From the NCBI GenBank assembly GCA_902488725.1, contig CABTXO010000004.1, positions 1-18,981 on the forward strand: a stretch of 18,981 nucleotides of DNA, written 5' to 3'. The notes beneath the pieces are model-generated. The model did not search any database, had not been told where the DNA came from, and saw nothing but the letters and a program-made list of their open reading frames with translations. Source of the stretch: an uncultured Bacteroidales bacterium. Its GTDB lineage: Bacteria > Bacteroidota > Bacteroidia > Bacteroidales > UBA932. Both the position numbers and the translations under genes were made by a program. Shown in pieces: positions 1-6,977 of this stretch. Within the stretch, counting starts at the first letter, position 1. Every line of letters starts with the position of its first letter.

Positions 1-1
1 C

Positions 2-139
2 CAGCTGAAGGCGGCATACGACCTGGACATCAACGTCTCCACGGGAGCCGTGTACGGATCACCTCTTCCGGAGATGCCGCCGGTTCCGGATGATCCGAAG
101 CTCGAGATGGGATCCGGAAGCGAGGACCTTCCCTACTGA
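2..139 (+). CDS. C-terminal end of an SSB-like ssDNA-binding protein (5' partial)
   Basis: The frame is open from the window edge to TGA at 137-139 and encodes 45 residues. The visible part is a flexible, proline- and acid-rich tail ending in GSEDLPY. Single-stranded DNA-binding proteins end in an acidic tip of the DDIPF/DDLPF type, which recruits partner proteins, so this could be the tail of a phage SSB that coats DNA during replication or recombination. The OB-fold lies outside the window, and other phage ssDNA-binding proteins have similar tails. The next gene starts 8 bp downstream, so the two are probably cotranscribed. The name is a guess from the tail alone. Confidence 0.4.
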   Translation, partial: QLKAAYDLDINVSTGAVYGSPLPEMPPVPDDPKLEMGSGSEDLPY

Positions 140-147
140 TCGCGGAC

Positions 148-474
148 ATGCTCGACAATTCGTCATACCTGCTGCGGAACGACGACCAGGTAAGGAATTA
201 CCTGGAGCGGTACGGAAGCTTCTTCCGGCGGGCGGCCGACGAATGGATGGCGTGGATCGCGAAGCTGGACTTCGGCGTCCGGGTCCCGCTCGACCTCGAA
301 CCCGGCTGGGAGGAGGCGGTCATCGGGATGCTCTGCGTCCTGTACCGGAACCGCCAGATCAACATCACGTTCAACCGGACGGCCACCGCCATCCGCCGGG
401 ACCCGGCCGACATGGACGAGTACAACCGATGGATCGCCGGTACCGGGATCCGGCTCAGGAGTCGGAAGAAATGA
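148..474 (+). CDS. Hypothetical phage protein, 108 aa
   Basis: The ORF starts at the first ATG, 8 bp after the preceding stop, and ends with TGA at 472-474. I do not recognise the family. The protein looks mostly helical, with Trp, Tyr and Arg spread throughout (WMAWIAKLDF near residues 33-42; LCVLYRNRQI near 62-71), and it ends in a basic tail (RLRSRKK). No membrane segment or signal peptide is visible. The close spacing puts it in the same early-region operon as the SSB-like gene. Codon use and GC match the phage genes downstream. It could be a small replication accessory protein, but nothing in the sequence shows that. Confidence 0.6.
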   Translation: MLDNSSYLLRNDDQVRNYLERYGSFFRRAADEWMAWIAKLDFGVRVPLDLEPGWEEAVIGMLCVLYRNRQINITFNRTATAIRRDPADMDEYNRWIAGTGIRLRSRKK

Positions 475-506
475 CGTATCCCCTGTGCGGAATATTTATG
501 AAATTC

Positions 507-537
507 TTGCATATATTGCATTTTTGTTATATATTTG
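507..537 (+). promoter_or_regulatory. Bacteroidetes-type promoter of the hicAB pair
   Basis: TTG at 507-509, a 20-bp spacer and TATATTTG at 530-537 match the Bacteroidetes -33/-7 consensus (TTTG, 19-21 bp, TAnnTTTG). It lies in an abrupt AT-rich stretch between two GC-rich genes, 24 bp upstream of the hicA start codon. HicB proteins with a DNA-binding domain usually repress their own promoter, so this is the expected place for HicB control. Confidence 0.75.
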
Positions 538-561
538 CATTGTCATTAAAACACAGCACGA

Positions 562-746
562 ATGAAATGGAGTGAGATTGAAAAATTGGCAGGGAACATG
601 GATGGTCGCTTTACCGGAACGGAAAAAAGCACGACATCTACCGCAAGGAAGGACATCCCGGCGAGATCCAGATAGAACGGCACTGGAGCCAGGAGGTAAG
701 ACCGGGACTTTTGAGGAAATTGTTGAACCAGCTGGAGGGCGAATAG
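562..746 (+). pseudogene. hicA: hicA mRNA interferase toxin, frameshifted
   Basis: ATG at 562 opens a typical HicA N-terminus (MKWSEIEKLA). The frame then goes wrong at a short G run (592-594) and ends early at TAG 670-672. From base 594, another frame continues the HicA fold exactly: EHGWSLYRNGKKHDIYRKEG, then a conserved-looking C-terminal half ending QLEGE before TAG at 744-746. Adding one base near 589-594 would restore a HicA of about 61 residues, the usual size, including the His of the KKHDIY segment where the family has its catalytic His. HicA is a dsRBD-fold RNase that cleaves mRNA and is neutralised by HicB. The defect is either a real inactivating deletion or a base-calling error in GGG. 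Confidence 0.75.
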
Positions 747-771
747 CCCTCCGGCAAAAAAGAGCAAGGAC

Positions 772-1170
772 ATGAAAACCACTGTAGCAATAGAGAAAGA
801 CAGGAACGGATTCGGATGCTTCACTCCGGACCTCGCGACAACCATCATCGGGGAGGGAAAGACCGTGGAAGAGATGAAGGCGGACTTTTTGAATTCCTAT
901 GAGGAGATCAAGGCCGGCTATCTGGACAACGGGGAGGAGCTGCCCGCGGAACTCAGGGACCTGACATTCGAGTACAAATACGACATCGCCTCCTTCTTCG
1001 ACGAGTTCGACTACATCAACATGTCGAAATTCGCCAAGCACATCGGCATCAATCCCTCGCTGATGCGCCAGTACAAGGCATGCGACGCCTACATTTCCGA
1101 AAAGCAGGCGAAGAAGATCGAGGAGGCGATCCGCAAGGTGGGCGAAGAACTCATGGCCGTTTCATTGTAG
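772..1170 (+). CDS. hicB: HicB-type antitoxin with C-terminal helix-turn-helix
   Basis: This 132-aa protein has the HicB layout. The N-terminal partial RNase-H-like fold (about residues 1-60) opens with a strand-rich MKTTVAIEKDRNGFGCFTP segment and continues into the family's GEGKTVEEMKADFLNSYEE-type helix. A second domain (about 75-130) has the Xre/Cro-like pattern NMSKFAKHIGINPSLMRQYK, which should bind the operator. HicB masks the HicA toxin and represses the pair. The ATG is preceded by AAGGA five bases upstream, one of the few Shine-Dalgarno-like sites in the window. It follows the broken hicA by 25 bp and is closed by a terminator. The antitoxin is intact although the toxin frame is not. 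Confidence 0.85.
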   Translation: MKTTVAIEKDRNGFGCFTPDLATTIIGEGKTVEEMKADFLNSYEEIKAGYLDNGEELPAELRDLTFEYKYDIASFFDEFDYINMSKFAKHIGINPSLMRQYKACDAYISEKQAKKIEEAIRKVGEELMAVSL

Positions 1171-1206
1171 TGTTTTAATGACATAGAGCCTATTCTGTTT
1201 CGGCAG

Positions 1207-1233
1207 GGGCGCCGGTCTCCCGGCGCCCTTTTT
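1207..1233 (+). terminator. Rho-independent terminator after hicB
   Basis: GGGCGCCGG (1207-1215) and CCGGCGCCC (1220-1228) form a perfect 9-bp GC-rich stem with a TCTC loop, followed directly by TTTTT (1229-1233). It lies 37 bp after the hicB stop and closes the early-region transcription unit. Confidence 0.92.
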
Positions 1234-1401
1234 AGTGCCTTTTCGGCAGCAAAATAACGATTTGGAAGCGGAAAATCAGAAAAATGCAGATTTTAATATA
1301 TAACTATCTTTTATTCAGAATTTATTGACACCTTACATGCAGCGATTGTTCCGATAAACGGCCTCTAAACAATCAATTCCGAAAATGGAACGCAAAAAGC
1401 T

Positions 1402-1624
1402 TGGCTACTTTGGCTACTTTGGCTACTTTGAAAATATGTATTGACAATCAATTGATTATATTTTTATACCCGGTAGCCGATTTGGCTACTTCCGGCTACT
1501 TCTGGCTACTTTCCGCATTTTCAAGTAGCCAGGCGGCTACCAAGTAGCCAAATTTTGGCTACTCTTTAACTTACTGAAAATCAATCATATTTGTACCTTG
1601 TAGCCAAAGTAGCCAAAGTAGCCA
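1402..1624. repeat. Iteron-like GGCTAC/GTAGCC array with 25-bp inverted-repeat ends
   Basis: There are eight GGCTAC words (starting 1403, 1412, 1421, 1484, 1494, 1504, 1535, 1557) and six in the opposite sense, GTAGCC (1473, 1525, 1544, 1600, 1609, 1618). The outer clusters are three copies each with a strict 9-bp period (unit TGGCTACTT). They form a perfect 25-bp inverted repeat between 1402-1426 and 1600-1624. An inner direct cluster has a 10-bp period. Such phased, oriented arrays usually bind a replication initiator or a repressor. No protein that binds it can be named from this window. Confidence 0.85.
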
Positions 1625-1732
1625 GGAAAAATGGGTATGTCCCACCTGCGCCGCGATTTTTTTCGCTCCCCGAAAACAGGTCGAAAACTGTAAGCTCTCC
1701 GGCACAACCATCCTCATTATTGTGCTAAAACG

Positions 1733-1763
1733 TTGCACATTTGAATATTTCTGCGTACCTTTC
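1733..1763 (+). promoter_or_regulatory. Promoter at the head of the structural operon
   Basis: TTG at 1733-1735, a 20-bp spacer and TACCTTTC at 1756-1763 match the Bacteroidetes consensus except for the last base. The start site would fall near 1768-1770, leaving a very short leader before ATG 1777. This argues against the in-frame TTG at 1741 as the start of the following gene, because it would lie inside the promoter. Confidence 0.6.
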
Positions 1764-1776
1764 GGAAACGCAGACA

Positions 1777-2304
1777 ATGATGCTTGACGTGATGTTCAGG
1801 GTGGACTCGCAGCTGCTGGCGGACTACTTTTCCTACCTCTTTCCGGTGTCCGGAGACGGACTCCGGAAGGTGTCCACGTCTTCGGGGATGGGGAAACTGC
1901 TGGTCGCCCACTGCCGTCCTTCGGACAGCCCCGTCCCGGAGCCGGCGGGCGGGACGGTCTTCAAGATCGAGCTGCCGAATGACACGGCCACGAAGCCGCT
2001 GATTGACCGCTTTCTGTACTATCCCCCAGCGTCGCTCTCCGCGCTGAACAAGGCGCTGTCCGCCTTCTTCGACCTCGACTTCACGGCCTACTACCTGAAG
2101 GGCGAGCGGATGGGGATCCAGAAGAAGGACGTCGTCTCCGCCTTCATCGTCTCACGGGGCCTGTTCACGGTGGACTGCTACGATGCCCTGCACAAGCGCG
2201 CGTACCGGCATTCCTGCCAGACCTACGAGGCGATTCAGCGGAGGCTGCTGCGCAAGGCCTACTACATCGACGAGACGATCGACACCAAAGGACTGACACC
2301 ATGA
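1777..2304 (+). CDS. Hypothetical protein at the start of the morphogenesis operon, 175 aa
   Basis: I start it at ATG 1777 (a second ATG follows at once) because the longer TTG-initiated form would overlap the promoter. I cannot name the family. The N-terminus (MMLDVMFRVDSQLLADYFSY) looks like a compact helical start. The C-terminal third is rich in Tyr, Arg and His (YDALHKRAYRHSCQTYEAIQ, near residues 131-150) and could bind nucleic acid, though no definite helix-turn-helix can be drawn. Its stop overlaps the next ATG (ATGA at 2301-2304), so the two are translationally coupled. As first gene of the operon it could be a small regulator or an early head-assembly factor; this is position-based inference only. 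Confidence 0.65.
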   Translation: MMLDVMFRVDSQLLADYFSYLFPVSGDGLRKVSTSSGMGKLLVAHCRPSDSPVPEPAGGTVFKIELPNDTATKPLIDRFLYYPPASLSALNKALSAFFDLDFTAYYLKGERMGIQKKDVVSAFIVSRGLFTVDCYDALHKRAYRHSCQTYEAIQRRLLRKAYYIDETIDTKGLTP

Positions 2305-2621
2305 TACGCATCATCAAGACACTCGAAGCCAGGAGCATCGACCTCGCGGACGGGATCTGGATTCCGCTTCCGCTCGTACCGGGCACAGGAACGATCGAGC
2401 GGAGCGACAAGCAGGAGGACGCTGGACGGCTTGCGACAATGAAGCTGTCCGCGACGCTCTCGTCCGCACCGGACATCGCCCGGGACGCACTGGAGCTCAA
2501 GGTCACCTTCTGCGACGGGAGGGAGGAGATCTGCGGGTCCGAAGACCTCCCGCTGCGTCTGTCGGTCACGGAGACGGAGATTGTCCGCATCTCCTGCGCC
2601 TGGGACCACCCCCTCTTTTAG
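2301..2621 (+). CDS. Hypothetical small phage protein, 106 aa
   Basis: The ORF overlaps the preceding stop by four bases (ATGA). It encodes a short, probably beta-rich protein (IWIPLPLVPGTGTIERSDKQ near residues 19-38; ALELKVTFCDGREEICGS further on) with no membrane segment, signal peptide or family motif that I recognise. Alternating hydrophobic strands and turn residues would suit a small virion decoration or adaptor protein, and the next gene encodes the capsid protease, but this is inference. It ends at TAG 2619-2621, before the promoter-like TACCTTTG element upstream of the protease gene. Confidence 0.6.
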   Translation: MIRIIKTLEARSIDLADGIWIPLPLVPGTGTIERSDKQEDAGRLATMKLSATLSSAPDIARDALELKVTFCDGREEICGSEDLPLRLSVTETEIVRISCAWDHPLF

Positions 2622-2629
2622 GCTTGTCC

Positions 2630-2659
2630 TTTCCACGTACATGGCCGCGCGTACCTTTG
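2630..2659 (+). promoter_or_regulatory. Internal promoter upstream of the protease-capsid genes
   Basis: TACCTTTG at 2652-2659 is a perfect -7 element (TAnnTTTG). A weaker -33 match, TTTC, lies at 2630-2633, 18 bp upstream. The protease ATG is at 2678, giving an A-rich leader of roughly 10 nt. It could raise protease and capsid output relative to the first two genes. Confidence 0.6.
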
Positions 2660-2677
2660 CATCAGAAAAAGGCACGT

Positions 2678-3520
2678 ATGAAAGCTGACACCTATCTTCT
2701 CGCGCGCGACATCCTCCAGGGAAAGTGGCTCGTCTCGGACCCCGAGCGGCTGCTTCCCCTTGCCCGCGCCTTCCTGTCGAAGACCCCGTTCGTGACGGCG
2801 GACCGTGACGACGATCCACCCGTCCGGCCGGAGCAGGACGGGTGGGGATCCGGGGATTCGACGGGCATTGCCGTCATCCCGATCCACGGGACGATGACCA
2901 AATACGAGACCTGCGAGAGCAGGGGCTCGATGTTCATAGCCAGAACAATCCGGGAGGCCGCCGGCGACGGAACTGTCGCCGGGGTCGTCCTGGACATTGA
3001 CTCCGGAGGCGGAAGCGTCTCGGCGGTCCCTCCTCTGCTGGAGGCAATCCGCCTGCTCCGGGCCGCCGGAAAGCCGGTCTTCGCGCATGCGGACCTGTGC
3101 GGGTCCGCCGCCTACTGGGTCGCGTCCCAGTGCGACGCGCTTTACCTGGACAACCCGCTCTCCGAAGCGGGGAGCATCGGCCTCGTGGCCATGGTCGTCG
3201 ACTCCTCCGCTCCGAACCCGGAGACGGGAGCGCGGGAGATCGTGGTCTACGCCCGGGAATCCCCCGACAAGAACCTCCCGGTCCGGGAGGCCCTGAAAGG
3301 CAACTACGAACTGCTGATGGACGAACTCTCGCCCGTCGCGCAGCAGTTCCACCGGGACGTGTGCGCCGGACGCCCGTCACTCCGGAAGGATGCCGACGGC
3401 GTTCTGACCGGAAAACTGTTCCGCGCATCCGATGCCGTATCGCTCGGACTCGCCGATGCCGTCCGGACGCTGGACGAGACGGTGGAAGCCCTCTCCGCCA
3501 TCACAGAACTACAACCATAA
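2678..3520 (+). CDS. S49 (SppA/protease C-like) prohead maturation protease, 280 aa
   Basis: This is a serine peptidase of the ClpP/crotonase superfamily, S49 branch, which in phages cleaves scaffold or capsid N-termini during head maturation. Visible landmarks are IPIHGTM (about residues 67-73), VVLDIDSGGGSV (about 103-114), the nucleophile segment CGSAAYWVAS with Ser about 143, the family's GSIG turn (about 165-168), and Lys about 198 in ESPDKNLP as the likely catalytic base. The C-terminal LTGKLFRASDAVSLGLAD matches the S49 pattern in which a (G)xx(F)xxxxAxxxGL(V/A)D segment closes the domain. There is no signal peptide, unlike cellular SppA, which fits a virion enzyme. I chose ATG 2678 rather than in-frame TTG 2624 because a promoter -7 element lies between them. 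The capsid gene follows after 9 bp. Confidence 0.9.
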   Translation: MKADTYLLARDILQGKWLVSDPERLLPLARAFLSKTPFVTADRDDDPPVRPEQDGWGSGDSTGIAVIPIHGTMTKYETCESRGSMFIARTIREAAGDGTVAGVVLDIDSGGGSVSAVPPLLEAIRLLRAAGKPVFAHADLCGSAAYWVASQCDALYLDNPLSEAGSIGLVAMVVDSSAPNPETGAREIVVYARESPDKNLPVREALKGNYELLMDELSPVAQQFHRDVCAGRPSLRKDADGVLTGKLFRASDAVSLGLADAVRTLDETVEALSAITELQP

Positions 3521-3529
3521 ACTTCATTG

Positions 3530-5038
3530 ATGATGAACAAGAAGCAACTCAACAACTCGAAGATGGGCCGTCTGGTGGCCCGTCTCTTCGGCAAGGAGGA
3601 ACTGGACGTCAAGGACGGCCGGGTCTCCCTCTCCGACCAGGAGCGCAAGGCCGTGCTCGACGAGTACGGACAGGCCTTCCTGGACAGGCTTGAAGGCCTC
3701 GACCTTGAACAGGAGGCCGACGCCCTGGACCTCTTCAACGCCGCCGTGCAGGCCAAGACGGAGGAAGCCACCATGGCCCTCTCCGATCAGGTGCGGAAGC
3801 TCCAGGAGGACGTCGTCTCCCTTTCCGCCGAACCGGAGCCCCTCCCGCCCGTGAAGGCGGGGAGCGCCAGACCGCAGAAGATGTTTTCATTGAACATGTC
3901 CGCCGCGCACAACCGCCTCGTGCGGGCCGCGCTGGAGTCGGCCAACCCCTACAGCTTCGCCGCGCTGGGCGACGCATCCATCGACGTGACCGACCTGAAC
4001 CAGGAGTTCTCGATGGTGATGCCGCCGAGGGTGAAGCTGGAGATCCTCACGAAGCGGATCTACAACGGATTCCCGGACGCGCAGCACATGACGCGCATCC
4101 AGTCGAACACCGACTACATCGCCAGTGCGGCGATCATGTCGGAGGTTTCCCAGCAGTTCACCCCGAAGTGGACGCCCAAGGGTGCGGCGAAGTTCACGCC
4201 CATCCGCATCCCCTACCGCCGCCACAAGATCAACGTGGCCATCCAGCCCGCCGAGGTGCTGAAGAGCTGGCTTCTCTACCTGTACGAGCAGGGACGGACC
4301 ATGTCCGACATGCCGATCACCCGGTACATAGTTGAGAACCAGATCCTCCCCAAGGTGCTGGACGACATCACCCTCTCGATGATCGCCAAGGGCAAGTTCA
4401 CGGACGCCGGCGTGGTCGCGGACAACGATGCCGGCAAGGCGGCCAAGGACTCCATGGACGGCTTCGAGACCATCCTTGTCGCCGGAAAGACCGATCCGGC
4501 CTGCAAGATCAACTACTACAAGGCCGCAGCGGACCCCATGGCCATGACGGACGCGGCGCTCCTGCAGTACGTCGACGGCTTCGTGGACGCGATCTCCGGC
4601 CTGTTCGCCCACATCGTGACGGTGCACTGCTCCGAGCAGCTGCTCACCAAGTACAAGCGGGCTGACTTCGCCATCAACGGCAAGTACACCGGGCTGGAGG
4701 GAGACGGGAGCATCCGCTTCACGAACTTCCGCCTCGTCCCGCTGAAGTCCATGTACAACTCCCCCATCCTCTTCGCGACCCCGAAGGAGAACTTCGTCGA
4801 ACTGGTGGACTACAGCCGCGCCGAGAACTGCATCGTCAAGATCGAGGAGCAGAACTACGACGTGAAGGTTTTCGGGGAATATTCCCTCGCGACCGGATTC
4901 AAGATCGCCGAAGCGGTCTACGCAGCCGTCCCGGACGGGTACGACCCGACCGCCAGCATCGTCTCCGAGACCCCCGACGCCACCAAGTGGCAAAACGGAC
5001 AGGCCGCTCCCGGCAACAAGAGCGGTGAAGGCGCTTAA
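3530..5038 (+). CDS. Major capsid protein with N-terminal scaffold-like domain, 502 aa
   Basis: Size, abundance-type codon use and position right after the prohead protease identify this as the major head protein. Residues 1 to about 120 are charged and helical with a likely coiled coil (ATMALSDQVRKLQEDVVSLS, near 80-100) and a Pro/Lys-rich linker (PLPPVKAGSARPQKMF). This resembles the delta or scaffold regions that phage proteases remove. The rest (NPYSFAALGD onward) has the alternating strand-helix character of HK97-like coats, with KWTPKG..KFTPI, RRHKINVAIQPAEV and a C-terminal FGEYSLATGFKIAEAVYAAV. ATG 3530 is used; ATG 3533 or TTG 3527 would change one or two residues. Fold assignment is by context and pattern; I did not run a profile search. 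Confidence 0.8.
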   Translation: MMNKKQLNNSKMGRLVARLFGKEELDVKDGRVSLSDQERKAVLDEYGQAFLDRLEGLDLEQEADALDLFNAAVQAKTEEATMALSDQVRKLQEDVVSLSAEPEPLPPVKAGSARPQKMFSLNMSAAHNRLVRAALESANPYSFAALGDASIDVTDLNQEFSMVMPPRVKLEILTKRIYNGFPDAQHMTRIQSNTDYIASAAIMSEVSQQFTPKWTPKGAAKFTPIRIPYRRHKINVAIQPAEVLKSWLLYLYEQGRTMSDMPITRYIVENQILPKVLDDITLSMIAKGKFTDAGVVADNDAGKAAKDSMDGFETILVAGKTDPACKINYYKAAADPMAMTDAALLQYVDGFVDAISGLFAHIVTVHCSEQLLTKYKRADFAINGKYTGLEGDGSIRFTNFRLVPLKSMYNSPILFATPKENFVELVDYSRAENCIVKIEEQNYDVKVFGEYSLATGFKIAEAVYAAVPDGYDPTASIVSETPDATKWQNGQAAPGNKSGEGA

Positions 5039-5057
5039 CCATCTAAACTGGATCATC

Positions 5058-5618
5058 ATGGCATACACGAAAGTTTCCATTCCGAAAGCGGGGGACGGCG
5101 CGGGCTGCGCCACCCCGCGCAAATCCCAGATCATCCTGATCGACATCGAAGACGTCGTCTCCGAGCCCACCCGCGAAGTCGGGAACACGGTGATGACCGG
5201 GAAGTACACGCTCAAGGAATCCGCCAAGGCGGTCTCCATCTATGCGACATCCTCGACCATCGCCGTCACGGAAGAATATTCCGGCGATCCGGATGCCGAA
5301 GGCGTGAAGTGCGGGCTCGAATTCGAGCATCCCGGCAACTCGGTCGCAGTGAAGAACTTCCTCGAAGTCTTCAAGAACAAGGGCGTGATCGCCATCGTGA
5401 CCGAATGCAACGGCACCGCAGCCGGGCGGCCTCAGGCGATCGGAACGGTCTGCAATCCGCTCCGTCTCTCCGTCGAGACCACGATGAACGGCGAAGCGAC
5501 CAAGCGCAAGCTGACTTGGAAGCAGGCGATGAACGACAAGTTCCTCGCCGGTGAATATTCCGGCGAGCTGCCCGCCGTCGCGGCGGACGCCGCCGGCGGA
5601 ACCGGGGAGGGTGCGTAG
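5058..5618 (+). CDS. Putative virion structural protein, possibly tail tube-like, 186 aa
   Basis: The gene starts at ATG 5058 (MAYTKVSIPKAGDG), 19 bp after the capsid stop. An ATG at 5025 overlapping the capsid gene is less likely. The protein is strand-rich with the look of a single beta-sandwich or barrel (SQIILIDIEDVVSEPTREVG; KYTLKESAKAVSIYATSSTI) and has a low-complexity Ala/Gly tail (PAVAADAAGGTGEGA). Position behind the capsid and the many Thr/Val strands suit a tail-tube, decoration or head-tail protein. I favour tube-like because of the repeated strand-turn-strand layout and a central LEFEHPGNSVAVKNFLEVFK segment, but I cannot decide. Confidence 0.55.
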   Translation: MAYTKVSIPKAGDGAGCATPRKSQIILIDIEDVVSEPTREVGNTVMTGKYTLKESAKAVSIYATSSTIAVTEEYSGDPDAEGVKCGLEFEHPGNSVAVKNFLEVFKNKGVIAIVTECNGTAAGRPQAIGTVCNPLRLSVETTMNGEATKRKLTWKQAMNDKFLAGEYSGELPAVAADAAGGTGEGA

Positions 5619-5619
5619 C

Positions 5620-6297
5620 ATGAAGGCAGCCAAGAATCAAGGCACGGGAATGCCGGCCGGGACCGGGAACGCGGTTCCGGCGGCGGCACCCGCTTCCGGA
5701 CCGGAGACGGATCCCGTCCGAGAACCGGCAGAGACCATGCTGCACAGGATCGCGGTCTGCGCCTATGAAGGCACGGAAGAGCAGCTGGAGAAGGTGTGGG
5801 AGAAGATGACCGGCGAAACGCCGGTGATCATCCCGGCCGCGCCGGACGCAGACATCCGCGAACTCCTTGCGGAAGTGATCGCGATACCCCATGTGGCGGA
5901 CGATTTCGTGCTGGTCCCGGCCAACTGCGTCCCCTGCTCCCGGGTCTCGTTTACGGAACTGTCCCTTCCGACCGTCTATGTGTCCAACACAGGCGAGCGG
6001 ACGCTTGGCAGCCGCCTTCCCATCCCCTTCAACAAGGGGAAGTGCGTCGACATGCTTCCCGGGGACAAGGAAAAGACCGGCACGGCGGAAGAATTCCTGA
6101 GCCGATACTTCAAGTTCAATCTGAACCGCACGGTGGAAGTCGGGTTCTCGTTCGGCAACTACGTCACGCCCGTTCTCCGCGGAAATCCCTGCGAGCACAT
6201 CGTCATCGAGGCGTTCGTCCGGAAGAAGTTCGTGACTGCCAGCCCGGAAGGCTACCGGGCCATCGCCGGACTGATAGACCGGTACCTGCTCGGATGA
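5620..6297 (+). CDS. Hypothetical phage protein with Ala/Pro-rich N-terminus, 225 aa
   Basis: ATG 5620 follows the preceding TAG by one base (TAGCATG), typical coupling. Residues 1 to about 38 are a low-complexity Ala/Gly/Pro stretch that is probably disordered. The rest is a compact mixed domain (HRIAVCAYEGTEEQLEKVWE near residues 42-61; VLVPANCVPCSRVSFTEL near 98-115; NRTVEVGFSFGNYVTPVL near 169-186). Two Cys flank a Pro-Val (CVPC), a pattern that can bind metal or form a disulfide, but no full metal site is visible. I do not recognise the family. Neighbours suggest a virion or packaging accessory role. It overlaps the next start by four bases (ATGA). Confidence 0.65.
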   Translation: MKAAKNQGTGMPAGTGNAVPAAAPASGPETDPVREPAETMLHRIAVCAYEGTEEQLEKVWEKMTGETPVIIPAAPDADIRELLAEVIAIPHVADDFVLVPANCVPCSRVSFTELSLPTVYVSNTGERTLGSRLPIPFNKGKCVDMLPGDKEKTGTAEEFLSRYFKFNLNRTVEVGFSFGNYVTPVLRGNPCEHIVIEAFVRKKFVTASPEGYRAIAGLIDRYLLG

Positions 6298-6977
6298 CCG
6301 AGATCGACAGATGGATGCGTTCGGGAGCCGAGGTCACGGAAGGACTTCGGCTCTTGAGCATCCATTCGCCGAACCGGTGGCTGTCCGCCCTGGTGGCGAA
6401 GGGTCCGAAGCGATACGCCCGTCTGCTCCGGCAGGCGCTGCTTCCGTTCGCCACTCCGGTCCCGCCGTCGCAGGCCCTCACACGGGGAGGCCGCTTCCGC
6501 GAAGAGTGGCCGTTCCTCTCCGACCCGGACTGCCCGAACGAACTGAAGATCCTTGCGGCGGACATGATCACCTCCTGGCACGGCTATGTCGACGGACACG
6601 AGGAGCTGTTCGGCTGCGCTACGCCGGAGGAATGCTACCGGGTCGCGGAGCGGGTCGTGAAAAATTTTTCGCAAAATCGGAAAATCCGTTCCGAATTCGC
6701 GTACTACCGGGATCACGGACGGATTCTGGGGAAGCATCCCGTCTTCGCCGAGCGGAAACGTCTCGACGCGCTGCGCCGGCTCCCCGTCACGGAGCTCGTG
6801 CGGAGGCAGCGGAACCTGCGGGAGAACATCTGGCGGATCAGGGACGAGATGAAGAAGGGAACGCGCCCCGACCTCCTGGAGGAACGGACGGAGCGGCTCC
6901 GCAGACGGGAGGCGGAGCTGGAAGAAGTGGAACGCATGATCGGAGACTATGAAGGAGCTGACCGGCGAAACACTTGA
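6294..6977 (+). CDS. Hypothetical phage protein with C-terminal coiled coil, 227 aa
   Basis: I start it at ATG 6294, in an ATGA overlap with the preceding gene; longer readings in this frame would overlap that gene heavily. The N-terminal two thirds are basic and helical with conserved-looking Trp residues (FREEWPFLSD; MITSWHGYVDGHEELFG). The last 60 residues are a strongly charged helix (LRRREAELEEVERMIGDYEG), almost certainly a coiled coil. The 3' end overlaps the terminase small-subunit-like gene by 29 bp. The position before terminase genes would suit a packaging adaptor, but I cannot name the family. A short AT-rich patch at 6659-6690 codes KNFSQNRKIRSE and is unusual within this GC-rich gene. 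Confidence 0.65.
   Translation: MTEIDRWMRSGAEVTEGLRLLSIHSPNRWLSALVAKGPKRYARLLRQALLPFATPVPPSQALTRGGRFREEWPFLSDPDCPNELKILAADMITSWHGYVDGHEELFGCATPEECYRVAERVVKNFSQNRKIRSEFAYYRDHGRILGKHPVFAERKRLDALRRLPVTELVRRQRNLRENIWRIRDEMKKGTRPDLLEERTERLRRREAELEEVERMIGDYEGADRRNT

Larger units (their letters stand above)
1234..1776. other. Gene-free AT-rich interval between accessory and structural regions
   Basis: I see no credible gene on either strand here. Base composition drops sharply compared with both sides. Besides the GGCTAC/GTAGCC array described separately, it holds a perfect 12-bp palindrome, AATCAATTGATT (1446-1457), lying between repeat clusters, and a recurring CAATCAAT-like word near 1365, 1445 and 1580. 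The right end carries the promoter of the next gene. Repeats, low GC and lack of genes would fit a replication origin or a regulatory hub. Confidence 0.6.

Noticed and set aside
1402..1624. CRISPR array
   Set aside because: Units are 9-10 bp, occur in both orientations and have no constant-length spacers.
1741..1776. TTG start for the first structural-region gene
   Set aside because: It lies within the promoter spacer and upstream of the expected transcription start.
3887..5239. Minus-strand ORF of 450 codons opposite the capsid gene
   Set aside because: Same GC-driven shadow effect; the plus strand has clear capsid context and no minus-strand promoter is visible.
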